Source: VRUE01 sp036403515 (GTDB lineage Bacteria > Actinomycetota > Thermoleophilia > Solirubrobacterales > 70-9). From it: 29,001 nucleotides of DNA. Location of the stretch: positions 1-29,001 of the forward strand of contig DASWQV010000103.1 in NCBI GenBank assembly GCA_036403515.1, read 5' to 3'. Shown piece by piece: positions 9,218 to 16,028 of this stretch (positions are counted from its first letter, which is position 1; the number at the start of each line of letters is the position of its first letter). A program made the translations under genes and the position numbers. The notes under the pieces were generated by a model. It was not told the origin of the DNA, did not search any database, and saw only the letters and a list, made by a program, of their open reading frames with translations.

Positions 9218-9261
9218 TGGCGGGGGCCGGATTTGAACCGACGACACCTCGATTTCAGTCG
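9218..9261 (-). repeat. Degenerate tRNA-Phe 3' fragment (candidate old attachment site)
   Basis: Read on the minus strand this is the 3' half of a tRNA: part of an anticodon loop (CGACTGAAATCG), a variable loop GTGTC, a T-arm with GGTTCAAATCC, and the acceptor end CCCCCGCCA. It aligns over its length with the 3' half of the tRNA-Phe gene at 23238-23310, with one missing base in the anticodon loop and several substitutions. No 5' half adjoins it, so it is not a gene. It has the same orientation as the 14426-14468 copy, as expected for successive insertions at tRNA-Phe. Confidence 0.7.
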
Positions 9262-9294
9262 CAGGCTTCACCAGGGCGTCTGTTCCTCGGCGAG

Positions 9295-9579
9295 TTACGT
9301 GGGAGTGTCGGAACCGAACCGATTGATCGCCCGCTGCATCTTCTTCGGGCCGTAAAAGCGACGCGCCCACCAGGAGGATGGGGCTGCGAGTCGACACGCC
9401 ATCGCCGTCCAGATCAATCCCGGAAATAGGAATCCGACAGCAAATGCGAGTCTCTGGCCCTTTAGCCACGTTATGGTTGCAGGAAGGACGAACAAACTGA
9501 ACAATATGATCCCCGCCTGAAGTCGCTCAGGCACATCTCCCCCCTTCATCGAGCCGAAGCCGGCGGTTCTCCATTCCAT
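9295..9579 (-). CDS. Small two-helix membrane protein of unknown function
   Basis: From ATG 9579 the protein has 94 residues; the frame extends to 9639, and another ATG lies at 9549. It contains two membrane segments (AGIILFSLFVLPATITWL and FAVGFLFPGLIWTAMACRL). A basic cytoplasmic tail follows, ending WARRFYGPKKMQRAINRFG then SDTPT. That tail is duplicated as a fragment at 2298-2389. The gene is divergent from the secreted-protein gene at 9777, and its end lies 33 bp from the degenerate tRNA fragment. I do not recognise the family. The conserved second copy of the tail supports it being a real coding sequence. Confidence 0.6.
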   Translation of the reverse strand: MEWRTAGFGSMKGGDVPERLQAGIILFSLFVLPATITWLKGQRLAFAVGFLFPGLIWTAMACRLAAPSSWWARRFYGPKKMQRAINRFGSDTPT

Positions 9580-9776
9580 ATCTCCCACGGATCGCAATCC
9601 CCAAACGCCCGCCCAGAGCCAGCGACATATTCTCCGCATTGCCAGGCCTGGATTAGCCTATCCGGAGACCATGCCTCTGCCAACGTAAATGCCTTGCCGG
9701 CAGCCCTGTACTCAGGACCAGAGAGAGTGAGGGTGCCAATACCATTCTTTATCTTCTCTACTCCACCACCAACTCC

Positions 9777-10850
9777 GTGCTAGCCTCACCAGCACCCTTG
9801 TACCATCTGACTCAGCTCTGGCTTGGCGGTGCTTCCTGTTGTCACTCGGTTGGGTTGCCACGCCTTTGGCACCAGCGAGAGCAACGACGCCTTCGCAGCT
9901 TCATTATCTTACTTATAGCTGGGGTCATGGTCGTTCTACCAGTCAGGGCCACCGCCTCTCCGGGTTACGAAGTGCACCCTGGTGGTATCCGACTCGTACT
10001 CCCTGTGCAGCATTCAGGCCAAGTACCCCCGGAGCACAACGGCGACTACGTAATCGCAATCTCTGCTAATGACCGACGGCATGTGCAACTCTCCGTGGAA
10101 ACTCCTTCGTCAAGGACCGAATATTCGACAATAGGGCGTGCCAGCGGCAGCCGCCTCATAGCGAGCTTCGGTACGCTTGGTCGAGTTGACCTCCGCTTGC
10201 ATCTAACACCCCGTGCAATGGACGTCCACACCGGAGGGCGCTGCAAAGGCCACGTCCCCCTTTATATGGAAGGCACATATAGCGGCACGATCGCGTTCGC
10301 CCCAGTAGATAGCCTACCCAGGTTGTCTGTGAAGCGTGGTCACGTTTATTTCACGCACCAATTCGAACATATATGCAAACGACGCCGGCCATCGCCCCTT
10401 CCCAGCAACGAAACTACGCTGGCTCACAAGGCTGACGTCGGCTTTCTCGCTGTGCATGGCCGTGTCCCGGGTCGTACAGTGTCTCTCGAAGGCTCTGTGC
10501 TCACCTTGAAGGGACATCCGGCGCACACTACTGGGCGACTCATCGTCGTCACCCGCAAAGGAAGTGAAGGGGTAAGAGTCACGAAAACGACAAATCTTCC
10601 ACTCAGCCATGACTCATTTGCGATGAGCGAACTCGGGATAATCCCAGAAACTGTTGAACTTGCGCCGCCAATGCCGTTTGCCGGTCGCGCTCTGTACGTG
10701 CGCAGCCCGGGTTCTTCTCCGAGCTGGACAGGCGACCTGAGGCTTAGCCTGTCGGATTCTGACAGGCTAAGCCTCACTGGCCCTAGCTTCAGCGCAACTA
10801 TGTGTCGCAGCTCCTGGCTGAACAGGTTCACGCGCTGTCGTGTGCCGTAA
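9777..10850 (+). CDS. Secreted protein of unknown function, copy B of a two-member family
   Basis: A 357-codon frame from GTG 9777. Its export signal (IILLIAGVMVVLPVRATA) begins only at about residue 43, so the real start is probably further in, around 9850-9900, possibly a TTG. The mature part shares with the gene at 2390-3274 the blocks FGTLGRVDLRLHLTP...CKGH (versus LGRISARFKPDG...CKGR) and PPMPFAGRALYVR...WTGDLRLSL...LTGPSFSATM. The conserved cysteine-lysine-glycine motif and the C-terminal TGP motif define the family. A 16-bp inverted repeat within the gene (10738-10776) encodes the near-palindromic peptide LRLSLSDSDRLSL. The upstream 9640-9776 interval shows nothing else. Function is unknown. 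Confidence 0.68.
   Translation: MLASPAPLYHLTQLWLGGASCCHSVGLPRLWHQREQRRLRSFIILLIAGVMVVLPVRATASPGYEVHPGGIRLVLPVQHSGQVPPEHNGDYVIAISANDRRHVQLSVETPSSRTEYSTIGRASGSRLIASFGTLGRVDLRLHLTPRAMDVHTGGRCKGHVPLYMEGTYSGTIAFAPVDSLPRLSVKRGHVYFTHQFEHICKRRRPSPLPSNETTLAHKADVGFLAVHGRVPGRTVSLEGSVLTLKGHPAHTTGRLIVVTRKGSEGVRVTKTTNLPLSHDSFAMSELGIIPETVELAPPMPFAGRALYVRSPGSSPSWTGDLRLSLSDSDRLSLTGPSFSATMCRSSWLNRFTRCRVP
10738..10776. repeat. Perfect 16-bp inverted repeat inside the secreted-protein gene
   Basis: Arms 10738-10753 and 10761-10776 (TGAGGCTTAGCCTGTC and its exact complement) flank a 7-base loop. It lies in coding sequence about 75 bp before the stop, so it could form a strong mRNA hairpin near the gene end. No T-run follows. 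Confidence 0.85.
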
Positions 10851-10901
10851 CGCGTCCCGCTGTGCTTCTCAAAAGGTGCGCAAAAGGACGGGCCTGGGAG
10901 G

Positions 10902-11144
10902 TCAGCTACCACCAAATGGCTGCACGCCGCCTTCAAACATGGGGACGGCCCAAGCCGCTTCGCGAGCCCCCCGCTCAGACTCAGGAAATGCCGTCACGAA
11001 TTTTCGTGGCATAAAGCGACGCTTGGACACGACGTCTACAACTCTACCCGTCTCCGCGACTTCCCTAGCCCACTCAATAGCGAGATCACGGTCATCGAAC
11101 GTCCCCTGCCACTGACCGTCAAAGCCAACTTCATACTTAGCCAT
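10902..11144 (-). CDS. Conserved-looking small protein of unknown function
   Basis: An 80-aa protein from ATG 11144 (the frame opens at 11168). It begins MAKYEVGFDGQWQGTFDDRD and continues with a helix (LAIEWAREVAETGRVVDVV), then KRRFMPRKFVTAFPESE. The pattern of a short beta-hairpin followed by an amphipathic helix looks like a genuine small folded protein. I believe similar short proteins occur in actinobacteria, but I cannot name a family. It lies about 70 bp downstream of the orphan Rhs gene on the same strand, which is where an Rhs immunity gene would be expected. That role is only positional. Confidence 0.55.
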   Translation of the reverse strand: MAKYEVGFDGQWQGTFDDRDLAIEWAREVAETGRVVDVVSKRRFMPRKFVTAFPESERGAREAAWAVPMFEGGVQPFGGS

Positions 11145-11214
11145 AACCTTTATGGTAACACAAATCACTGTCCGGCCCGCAGCAATGCAAGAGTACGTCT
11201 AGCGAACCAAACGC

Positions 11215-11925
11215 TTAGCCGACAAACGCAACGCCACACTTCACAGCCATGTAGAGACCTAGGGCTCCCGCGCCGGCCTCTCCACCAATGAGGAGGTAGC
11301 GATTGTAGATAAATCCTTCCGCGGCTCCATACATACAACTATAAATCTGTTCTTGGTGATCTGCCGCCCAGCTATAAGCGGCTTTCATTCCCGCCATGGC
11401 ACGCGTCACAATTTCCCTCGCGGTCACAAATTGTGGGCTTTTTTCAGCTGCTTGCCTCACGAACTTAAATGCAGCACTAGCCAGCCCGCCAGCCGTGCTG
11501 CCAACCTTGCCCGCGACATCCTTTCCGGGCCTGAATGCCAAGCTAGGACTTGGCAAACTAATGGAGGCACGAGCGCTTCCTCCCCTACGGGCGAGGCGCT
11601 GTAGGCCGTGTGACCTCGCCGTACGGCGGGAACGATGATTTAGCTTCGCCGCGTTTCGTCGTGCACAGCTTCGGCTCCGCCGCGAGCATTCACCGGTAAG
11701 ATCGAAACTATTGACCGGATCTTGATCAGCGTAGTCATATGCATTCGCTGACCCACCTTGCACAGGATCGGGAGTGAGAAAACGGCCTAGAGAGGGCACG
11801 TAGCTGCGCAGCCCCATCTGAATGATGCCGGAAGGGAGTTGCGTGCGGCGCGCCTTGCCTCCGACCGAGTGGTGTTGATTGGCTGCATCGTCGGCAAGGC
11901 ACTCGTTCTTCACGCTTAACGCCAT
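11215..11925 (-). CDS. Orphan Rhs C-terminal module (core end plus variable tip)
   Basis: A 236-aa frame from ATG 11925 carrying only the end of an Rhs/YD-repeat protein. The signature is unmistakable: GIIQMGLRSYVPSLGRFLTP, then DPVQGGSANAYDYADQDPVN and FDLTGE, the Rhs core hyperconserved segment that precedes the variable toxin tip. The tip (about 170 residues) has a basic start (SRRSRSCARRNAAKLNHRSR) and a long helical region. It ends with a hydrophobic, glycine-rich stretch (GGEAGAGALGLYMAVKCGVA). I recognise no nuclease or deaminase motif. Full Rhs proteins exceed 1,000 residues, so this is a displaced tip or truncation. It follows the upstream secreted-protein gene in the same reading frame, separated by one TAG. 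Confidence 0.75.
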   Translation of the reverse strand: MALSVKNECLADDAANQHHSVGGKARRTQLPSGIIQMGLRSYVPSLGRFLTPDPVQGGSANAYDYADQDPVNSFDLTGECSRRSRSCARRNAAKLNHRSRRTARSHGLQRLARRGGSARASISLPSPSLAFRPGKDVAGKVGSTAGGLASAAFKFVRQAAEKSPQFVTAREIVTRAMAGMKAAYSWAADHQEQIYSCMYGAAEGFIYNRYLLIGGEAGAGALGLYMAVKCGVAFVG

Positions 11926-11937
11926 CAAGAGTCGACC

Positions 11938-12612
11938 CTAGGGAAAGTTCGGATTGCACGGGTAGGGAAGCAAGTGCAGGCCCCTTGCAGTTCCGACCCG
12001 ACGGCCCTGAGCGTCGAAGGCGACAACGCGAATTCCTTTTGGCGGCACACAGCCGGGTAGTGTCATCGCGTACGCGCCAAACGGTTCGGTCTGGTGAAGC
12101 TCTGCGAGGATCGCGCCGGTGACGTAGGCCGTCGTCGGCGTCCTGGACACGCGCCGGTGCTCGCCTCGGTGGTGGAATATCACCTCTACGCTAGCCACGT
12201 TCGCCGCGAGCACTCCATAGGCTCGACTGCGTGCAGGTGGCCCGCCCCAGCCACTTGAAACGGTGACCACCGGTTCCGGAAAGTCCATGAGCTGCGGGTC
12301 CCGAATTACTGCGCCTTCCGAGAAGGACGGACCGTCGGCGTAGATGAAGAGGCCCTCACTGGTATCCAGGGCAACGATCTCAAATGGCCCAGCGAGGCGG
12401 TTCCCGCAAGCGATGGTCACAACCGAAGAGAGACGCTTGACCGGCCGCACCACATGCAGATAGCGCCAAGCTGGTGGCCCTCCCACCTTGCAATGGTGCT
12501 CGCCGCTTCGAGAAACGGCCGATGCGCTGCCGATGGCCGTGACGCCCGCGACCAGGCAAACGGCAATGACAAGCGCTCCCATTCTCCGCCCTGCTCTCAT
12601 CGGACAAAGCAT
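11938..12612 (-). CDS. Secreted protein of unknown function
   Basis: A 224-aa protein from ATG 12612, with in-frame ATGs at 12600 and 12582. Positions 11-32 form a typical signal peptide (MGALVIAVCLVAGVTAIGSA), so the protein is probably exported. The mature part has four or more cysteines that could pair (HHCKVGG, TIACGNR, LPGCVPP, PYPCNPN) and a beta-rich look. I cannot name a family. Its TAG stop is followed after four codons by the Rhs fragment's ATG in the same frame, so both are probably co-transcribed. Confidence 0.7.
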   Translation of the reverse strand: MLCPMRAGRRMGALVIAVCLVAGVTAIGSASAVSRSGEHHCKVGGPPAWRYLHVVRPVKRLSSVVTIACGNRLAGPFEIVALDTSEGLFIYADGPSFSEGAVIRDPQLMDFPEPVVTVSSGWGGPPARSRAYGVLAANVASVEVIFHHRGEHRRVSRTPTTAYVTGAILAELHQTEPFGAYAMTLPGCVPPKGIRVVAFDAQGRRVGTARGLHLLPYPCNPNFP

Positions 12613-12743
12613 AGGTGCCGTCCGTGACTCCTAATCATCAGCGTGGCGAGATCCTCAAGGCTGCGCACGAGGAAGCCGCGCGACGCTCCCCTCCGGACTG
12701 ATGCACCTCGCCGGCGACCCACTCGCTACCGCGGGGGGGTAGA

Positions 12744-13157
12744 TCAGCGGCGAGACGACGCCGGCGTATCGGCGCTGCTGATCTGCCAGCGAACGCCGGG
12801 TCCGAACTCCAAGAGGACGCCCCCCGGCGTGATCAACTCCCAATTCGGGGGATCGTTGTCTGCCTCATGGGCGCTTCCCGGTCGTACGTCAAGAATAGAT
12901 CCGCCGGACAGCTTGCAGCGCAGCTCGCCAGAGTCCTCATCGATTTCCGCATCCTCAATCGCCTGGCCGATCAGCTCGGGAGGGTCGGTGGGAGACCACT
13001 CGGCGTCCTGGGTCGCGAGTCGCCACAGCTCGCCAGCGGAATCCCGGATCTCTACATGAAGCACGTCGGGATACGCCTTTTTGACATCGACAATCGACCC
13101 ACGCATCGAGCGCAGGACATTGATGGGCGAGGTATCTAGATCTACGACAGTTGCCAT
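12744..13157 (-). CDS. Acidic 137-aa protein, candidate immunity/antitoxin partner
   Basis: Start chosen at ATG 13157 because it overlaps the stop of the upstream small gene as TAATG, a sign of translational coupling. The protein begins MATVVDLDTSPINVLRSMRG. It is strongly acidic in the middle (IEDAEIDEDSGELRCKLSGG) and ends NWELITPGGVLLEFGPGVRW. The NWEL...P.G.....GPG..W pattern recalls DUF6188-like small proteins often seen beside polymorphic toxins, but this is recall, not proof. Its acidic nature and coupling to a basic 59-aa gene fit an immunity protein. The antisense of this gene is empty. Confidence 0.65.
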   Translation of the reverse strand: MATVVDLDTSPINVLRSMRGSIVDVKKAYPDVLHVEIRDSAGELWRLATQDAEWSPTDPPELIGQAIEDAEIDEDSGELRCKLSGGSILDVRPGSAHEADNDPPNWELITPGGVLLEFGPGVRWQISSADTPASSRR

Positions 13158-13336
13158 TAGCGCTGTCTCCATTGTCGCAGCCAGGCCAACAGCTCGCCAT
13201 AGCTCCTATGTGAATGCACGCCCGACTCCCCCTTCTCCGCATGTAAATCCTCACTTGCTTCATAGCGCTCCCGGGGCGTTAGCCCGACCTCTTTGCAGGC
13301 TTGCCTGAACTGCTTGATGTCACGCTTGCGAGCCAC
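13157..13336 (-). CDS. Basic 59-aa protein coupled to the acidic 137-aa gene
   Basis: A minus-strand frame from GTG 13336 to a TAA at 13157-13159. The protein reads VARKRDIKQFRQACKEVGLT, then PRERYEASEDLHAEKGESG, then HSHRSYGELLAWLRQWRQR. The pattern of RD.KQ, a Pro-Arg-Glu-Arg helix, a Y/F..S.DLH..K segment and a final SYGELL helix resembles the conserved tail modules at the ends of polymorphic Rhs-type proteins. The stop overlaps the next start (TAATG), implying an expressed pair. An in-frame TAG lies 15 bases before the GTG and no clear ribosome site is seen. The gene starts exactly where a broken TA remnant ends. Function is unproven. Confidence 0.55.
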   Translation of the reverse strand: MARKRDIKQFRQACKEVGLTPRERYEASEDLHAEKGESGVHSHRSYGELLAWLRQWRQR

Positions 13337-13339
13337 CGT

Positions 13340-13610
13340 CGCGCGAGTCTATGGCGGCGCGGAACGCTCACTCAGCCGCCGCGCCAAGCTCGTCAAGCAA
13401 GCGGGATGCTCGCCCGCTCTCTTCTCTCCGCACGACGCTCCGCGAATTCCCCCTCTCGCGCGAGCCGGAGCAGCGCATCCTCGCCCAGGACGACCGCCTC
13501 AACGGCGCCTTTTACTTCGCGATCAGCGTCGGGTGTGCGCTGATCGCCGCCTTCAGATATAGGTTGGGTGGCGCGCCCGGCTCCGGTCTTAGTCGAGTCG
13601 ATGTGGATTT
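13340..13610 (-). pseudogene. Remnant of a TA antitoxin gene and toxin start (copy of the 15246-15602 locus)
   Basis: The minus strand here matches the end of the antitoxin gene at 15246-15602 and the first codons of its toxin. SRLLDELGAAAE followed by GTGA and a toxin-like start (AGCGTTCCGCGC) mirrors SRSLDELGAPAE and its junction. Upstream, AEFAERRAERRE-type residues appear in a second frame, corresponding to AFEERRAAAEERAD, so at least one frameshift is present. A further KIHIDS near 13610 recalls the antitoxin N-terminus (KTIHID), but the HTH is missing. The toxin copy is cut off after about ten codons at about 13340. Confidence 0.6.
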
Positions 13611-13695
13611 TCTGCGACGACTGAGCGCCTCGCCTTCCAGCCTCGTGGCACTCAAGTCCCCCGGGCTTTCCCTTCCGCATAAAGCGGAAGCAACC

Positions 13696-14073
13696 TCAAT
13701 AGGCCGGCTCGAGTCCAGTAAGCATCGGAAAGTGACGCATGTTCGTGGTCAGCAGGTCGGCCTCGAGCAAAAGCGCGGTGGCGGCGATCAGATAGTCGGC
13801 ATCGTCGATCCCACTGTAAGCACGGCGGTGGCTTTGGGCGAGCGCGCCGGCGGTCCGTACCACCTCCTCTCCGATGGGCACCCAGGAGAGCGCCGAGAAG
13901 AACTGCTCGAGCGCCTCGACCTCGTCTTTGCGAACACCGGCCAAGAGCTCGAAGCGGACGACCTCGCTTGCGAGAAGGACCTCTTCGACTTCGATCAAGC
14001 CGCTGAGCAGGTCGACTGCAGACTGAACGCCGCGGAGATGGTCGATCGCGACGCTCGTGTCGAGCAGCTTCAC
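13696..14073 (-). CDS. vapC: VapC-type PIN-domain toxin
   Basis: A 125-aa PIN-domain ribonuclease toxin, starting at the GTG at 14073 that overlaps the antitoxin stop as GTGA. The frame runs to 14163 but the extra residues are antitoxin sequence in another frame. The acidic catalytic set is present: D5 in LLDTSVAID, E42 in VVRFELLAG, D91/D93 in YSGIDDADYLIAATALL, and N111 in LTTNMRHF. Length and motif spacing are those of a complete VapC. It would cleave RNA (often tRNA) when the antitoxin is lost. The pair is 350 bp from the 43-bp tRNA fragment, consistent with an island-maintenance role. Confidence 0.9.
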   Translation of the reverse strand: MKLLDTSVAIDHLRGVQSAVDLLSGLIEVEEVLLASEVVRFELLAGVRKDEVEALEQFFSALSWVPIGEEVVRTAGALAQSHRRAYSGIDDADYLIAATALLLEADLLTTNMRHFPMLTGLEPAY

Positions 14074-14333
14074 TTGACGCCGAGACGAGTCAAGCGCTCG
14101 TTCAGGTCGCCGCTGCGCATGGCGTCGACATACCCGGCCCCGCTGCGCTTGCGACCCCGCCACGAGCCGGCGCTTGCGCGAAGCCCGCTGAGCCTCTCAT
14201 CCATGCCCTGCTGCCCAAAGGTCGCGCGCACCGCGCGGCGGATCAGCTCTGAGCGCGATGCTCCCGTCTCTTGCGAGGCGCGCTCCAGAAGCTCCAGCTC
14301 GTCTTCGCCAAGGTAAACCTGGGTTCGACCCAC
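14070..14333 (-). CDS. vapB: Ribbon-helix-helix VapB/CopG-type antitoxin
   Basis: An 87-aa protein from GTG 14333 (another GTG at 14348). The first 45 residues are a ribbon-helix-helix DNA-binding domain: strand GRTQVYLGEDE, helix LELLERASQETG, then ASRSELIRRAVRATFG. The C-terminal half (SAGSWRGRKRSG, then AMRSGDLNERLTRLGVK) is the flexible toxin-binding tail. It overlaps the VapC start by four bases, so toxin and antitoxin are coupled. It should repress its own promoter, which would sit in 14334-14425. Confidence 0.88.
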   Translation of the reverse strand: MGRTQVYLGEDELELLERASQETGASRSELIRRAVRATFGQQGMDERLSGLRASAGSWRGRKRSGAGYVDAMRSGDLNERLTRLGVK

Positions 14334-14425
14334 GACATTACTATACACCTAGTGGTGTCCCTTTTACGAAGCGACCGGTTAGGCGCTTCGTCGGCGAAGC
14401 CGAGCGCATCTGCGGGGGAAGAACG

Positions 14426-14468
14426 ATGGCGAGGGTGGGAATCGAACCCACGACACCACGATTTTCAG
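14426..14468 (-). repeat. 43-bp tRNA-Phe 3' fragment (attachment-site direct repeat)
   Basis: This is a perfect 43-base copy of 23237-23279, covering the tRNA-Phe 3' end through the T-arm and variable loop to the anticodon loop (minus-strand sense CTGAAAATCGTGGTGTCG and onward to the acceptor). It shares orientation with the intact gene. After 14468 similarity ends abruptly. This is the standard scar of an element integrated into a tRNA gene: one end has the restored gene, the other a 3' fragment. Confidence 0.92.
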
Positions 14469-14608
14469 GCAAGTGTCCGGGCCGGCAATGCACCGACCCG
14501 GATATGTCCCCAAATCGCTCTAACAAGGGAATCGGGGCGATCTCACGTTCAGGGTAGCAGACCGTTTTCGAGCCCCAATTACCCATAGTTTCCGGGGGAT
14601 TCTGGGTG

Positions 14609-14642
14609 GTTTGGGCGACGAAGCCGATTTCGTCGCCCAAAC
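14609..14642. terminator. Perfect 14-bp hairpin after the PIN toxin gene
   Basis: Arms 14609-14622 (GTTTGGGCGACGAA) and 14629-14642 are exact complements around a 6-base loop. It lies 32 bp past the toxin stop (minus strand), so it probably ends that transcript. No T-run follows, as is common for hairpin terminators in high-GC actinobacteria. The rest of 14469-14673 shows nothing else. Confidence 0.5.
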
Positions 14643-14673
14643 AAACCGGCAGCGCTCTCTTCCACAGAGACGC

Positions 14674-15249
14674 CTAGCCAGACAAGCCCAGCAATGGGCG
14701 AAGGGTGGCCGCGAAGCTGGGAACGTTGGCTCGCTCGAAGGCAGCCACCAGCTCCTCGAGTGGTCGACCGCCACTCCAGACTTCGGCCTGGGCTTCGACA
14801 ATCCGCGTGAAGGCCTGCGGCTGCTCCTCACATCGCTCGACGAGGAAGAGATCGAGGTCGGGAACTTCGACACCGTGGCGATGAAGCGACTCTTTCAGAT
14901 AGTCGCGATCGAAGGTAAAGAGCAAATCCGCCGAGCCGGCTACCGCCAGAGCGCAGACATGAACGTCGTCGGGGTCCCGCGTCATAGACGCGAGGTCGAG
15001 ATCCTCGGGGACCGCGGAGACGTCGACGCAGCCGTCAGGGAATTCGCGACGCATGTGGCCAACCCAGGTCTCGGCAACTTCAGTAGAGAGTCCCTTGCGT
15101 TCGATCAACGAGGACCTGGCCTCGTTGAGCAGCTCCTCGCTCCAGATCAAGTCGAAGAGGCGGGCACCGGCGGCAAGCCGGCCCATCAGCTCGTGCAGGA
15201 CCCGCGAGAAGATGACGTCCGCGTCGAGGACGGCGCGCGGAACGCTCAC
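14674..15249 (-). CDS. PIN-domain (PIN_3-type) putative toxin
   Basis: A 191-aa protein starting at GTG 15249, which overlaps the antitoxin stop as GTGA. The N-terminal PIN domain has the catalytic acids in AVLDADVIFSR (D9, D11), an acid in IWSEELLNEARSSLIERKG, RDPDDVHVCALAVAGSADLL, and the final acid in FTFDRDYL. The C-terminal 50 residues (LVERCEEQPQAFTRIVEAQA) are helical. The arrangement after an excisionase-like HTH gene is a common type II toxin-antitoxin pattern. A truncated start of a sister toxin is found near 13340. Confidence 0.85.
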   Translation of the reverse strand: MSVPRAVLDADVIFSRVLHELMGRLAAGARLFDLIWSEELLNEARSSLIERKGLSTEVAETWVGHMRREFPDGCVDVSAVPEDLDLASMTRDPDDVHVCALAVAGSADLLFTFDRDYLKESLHRHGVEVPDLDLFLVERCEEQPQAFTRIVEAQAEVWSGGRPLEELVAAFERANVPSFAATLRPLLGLSG

Positions 15250-15602
15250 TCAGCTGGAGCGCCGAGCTCGTCGAGCGAGCGGGAGTGCTGGTCTGCTCGC
15301 TCTTCTGCCGCTGCGCGCCGCTCCTCGAAAGCCAAGACAGCCCGCAGCGGGATCTTCCAATGAGTGGAGTTGGGCAGCTGCTGTGCCTCCAGCTCGCCGG
15401 CCTCGATCAAACGACGGACATGCTGACGAGAGAAGCCAAGCCGATCCGCTGCCTGCTGGGGAGAAAGCGTTGAATCCTCGTCGGCAACCGTCACCGTGAT
15501 CGTCTTGTCGGAATCGAGCAGCCCCTCGATCGCATCCTTGATCGTCGAGATCTGCTGCTCGGTGTTCCCCTCGGCGGGATCAATGTGGATCGTCTTCATC
15601 AT
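15246..15602 (-). CDS. Excisionase-type helix-turn-helix antitoxin
   Basis: A 118-aa protein from ATG 15602 (second ATG immediately after). After a beta-rich N-terminus (MMKTIHIDPAEGNTEQQIST) there is an excisionase/MerR-type helix-turn-helix at about residues 46-90 (LSPQQAADRLGFSRQHVRRL, then IEAGELEAQQLP and HWKIPLRAVLAF). A charged C-terminal helix (EERRAAAEERAD) probably binds the toxin. Its stop overlaps the PIN gene start. By family it represses its own operon; despite the excisionase label of the HTH, nothing else suggests it directs excision. Confidence 0.85.
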   Translation of the reverse strand: MMKTIHIDPAEGNTEQQISTIKDAIEGLLDSDKTITVTVADEDSTLSPQQAADRLGFSRQHVRRLIEAGELEAQQLPNSTHWKIPLRAVLAFEERRAAAEERADQHSRSLDELGAPAE

Positions 15603-15814
15603 CAGCGACCTGACAGCAGGCTACCATGAACTGTCCTAACTGCACGTAGTCGGGCTGAAGCTGCAGTCGGTCGTGATGTCAATTACACCGCCCCCGAACA
15701 TCGTAGATCTCCCGGCCGCATGCCGCTTCTGGCCCGACAAACAAGTCAAGCGGGCGGCAGGAGCCCTCATCACGCAGATCGGCCCAGGCCGGCGAGATCC
15801 TCTCCACCCTGCCG

Positions 15815-16005
15815 ACGAATATGCGAGACCTATCGCTGCCCGACGGCCACTGGCCCTCGCAGTGGGAGTACTCCGAGTGGGCGGAGGACAAGCGCCGCTC
15901 TCTCGGGAGGGCCGCCACGGATCCCGGGCCTCAAGCAAATTCGGAAGGCGTTCGGGGACTACGACAGCGGTCGAGGCCGCGGGCTGGCACTTCGACAGTA
16001 GGTAG
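15815..16005 (+). pseudogene. Frameshifted remnant with a homing-endonuclease-associated repeat
   Basis: Three plus-strand frames must be joined: LPDGHWPSQWEYSEWAEDKR near 15830-15890, then IPGLKQIRKAFGDYDS near 15925-15965, then AVEAAGWHFDSR ending at a TAG at 16003-16005. The joined sequence has the pattern of the homing-endonuclease-associated repeat (P...W....Y..W........P....I...FG.(Y/W)..A...AGW). Two indels separate the pieces, and no HNH or LAGLIDADG nuclease motif adjoins it. It is a decayed fragment. The 15603-15814 stretch before it holds nothing I recognise. Confidence 0.5.
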
Positions 16006-16028
16006 CTGAGCTGTGTCACGGTTCCCCA

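Noticed and set aside
9190..9300. A complete tRNA gene at 9218
   Set aside because: Only the 3' half is present; no D-arm or 5' acceptor strand occurs upstream in the minus-strand sense.
13351..14316. A 321-codon plus-strand frame across the VapBC pair
   Set aside because: Both minus-strand genes here have complete motifs and a GTGA overlap; the plus frame has none.
14380..14405. Imperfect hairpin near the VapB promoter region as an operator
   Set aside because: Several mismatches, no repeats spaced like a ribbon-helix-helix operator; too weak to call.
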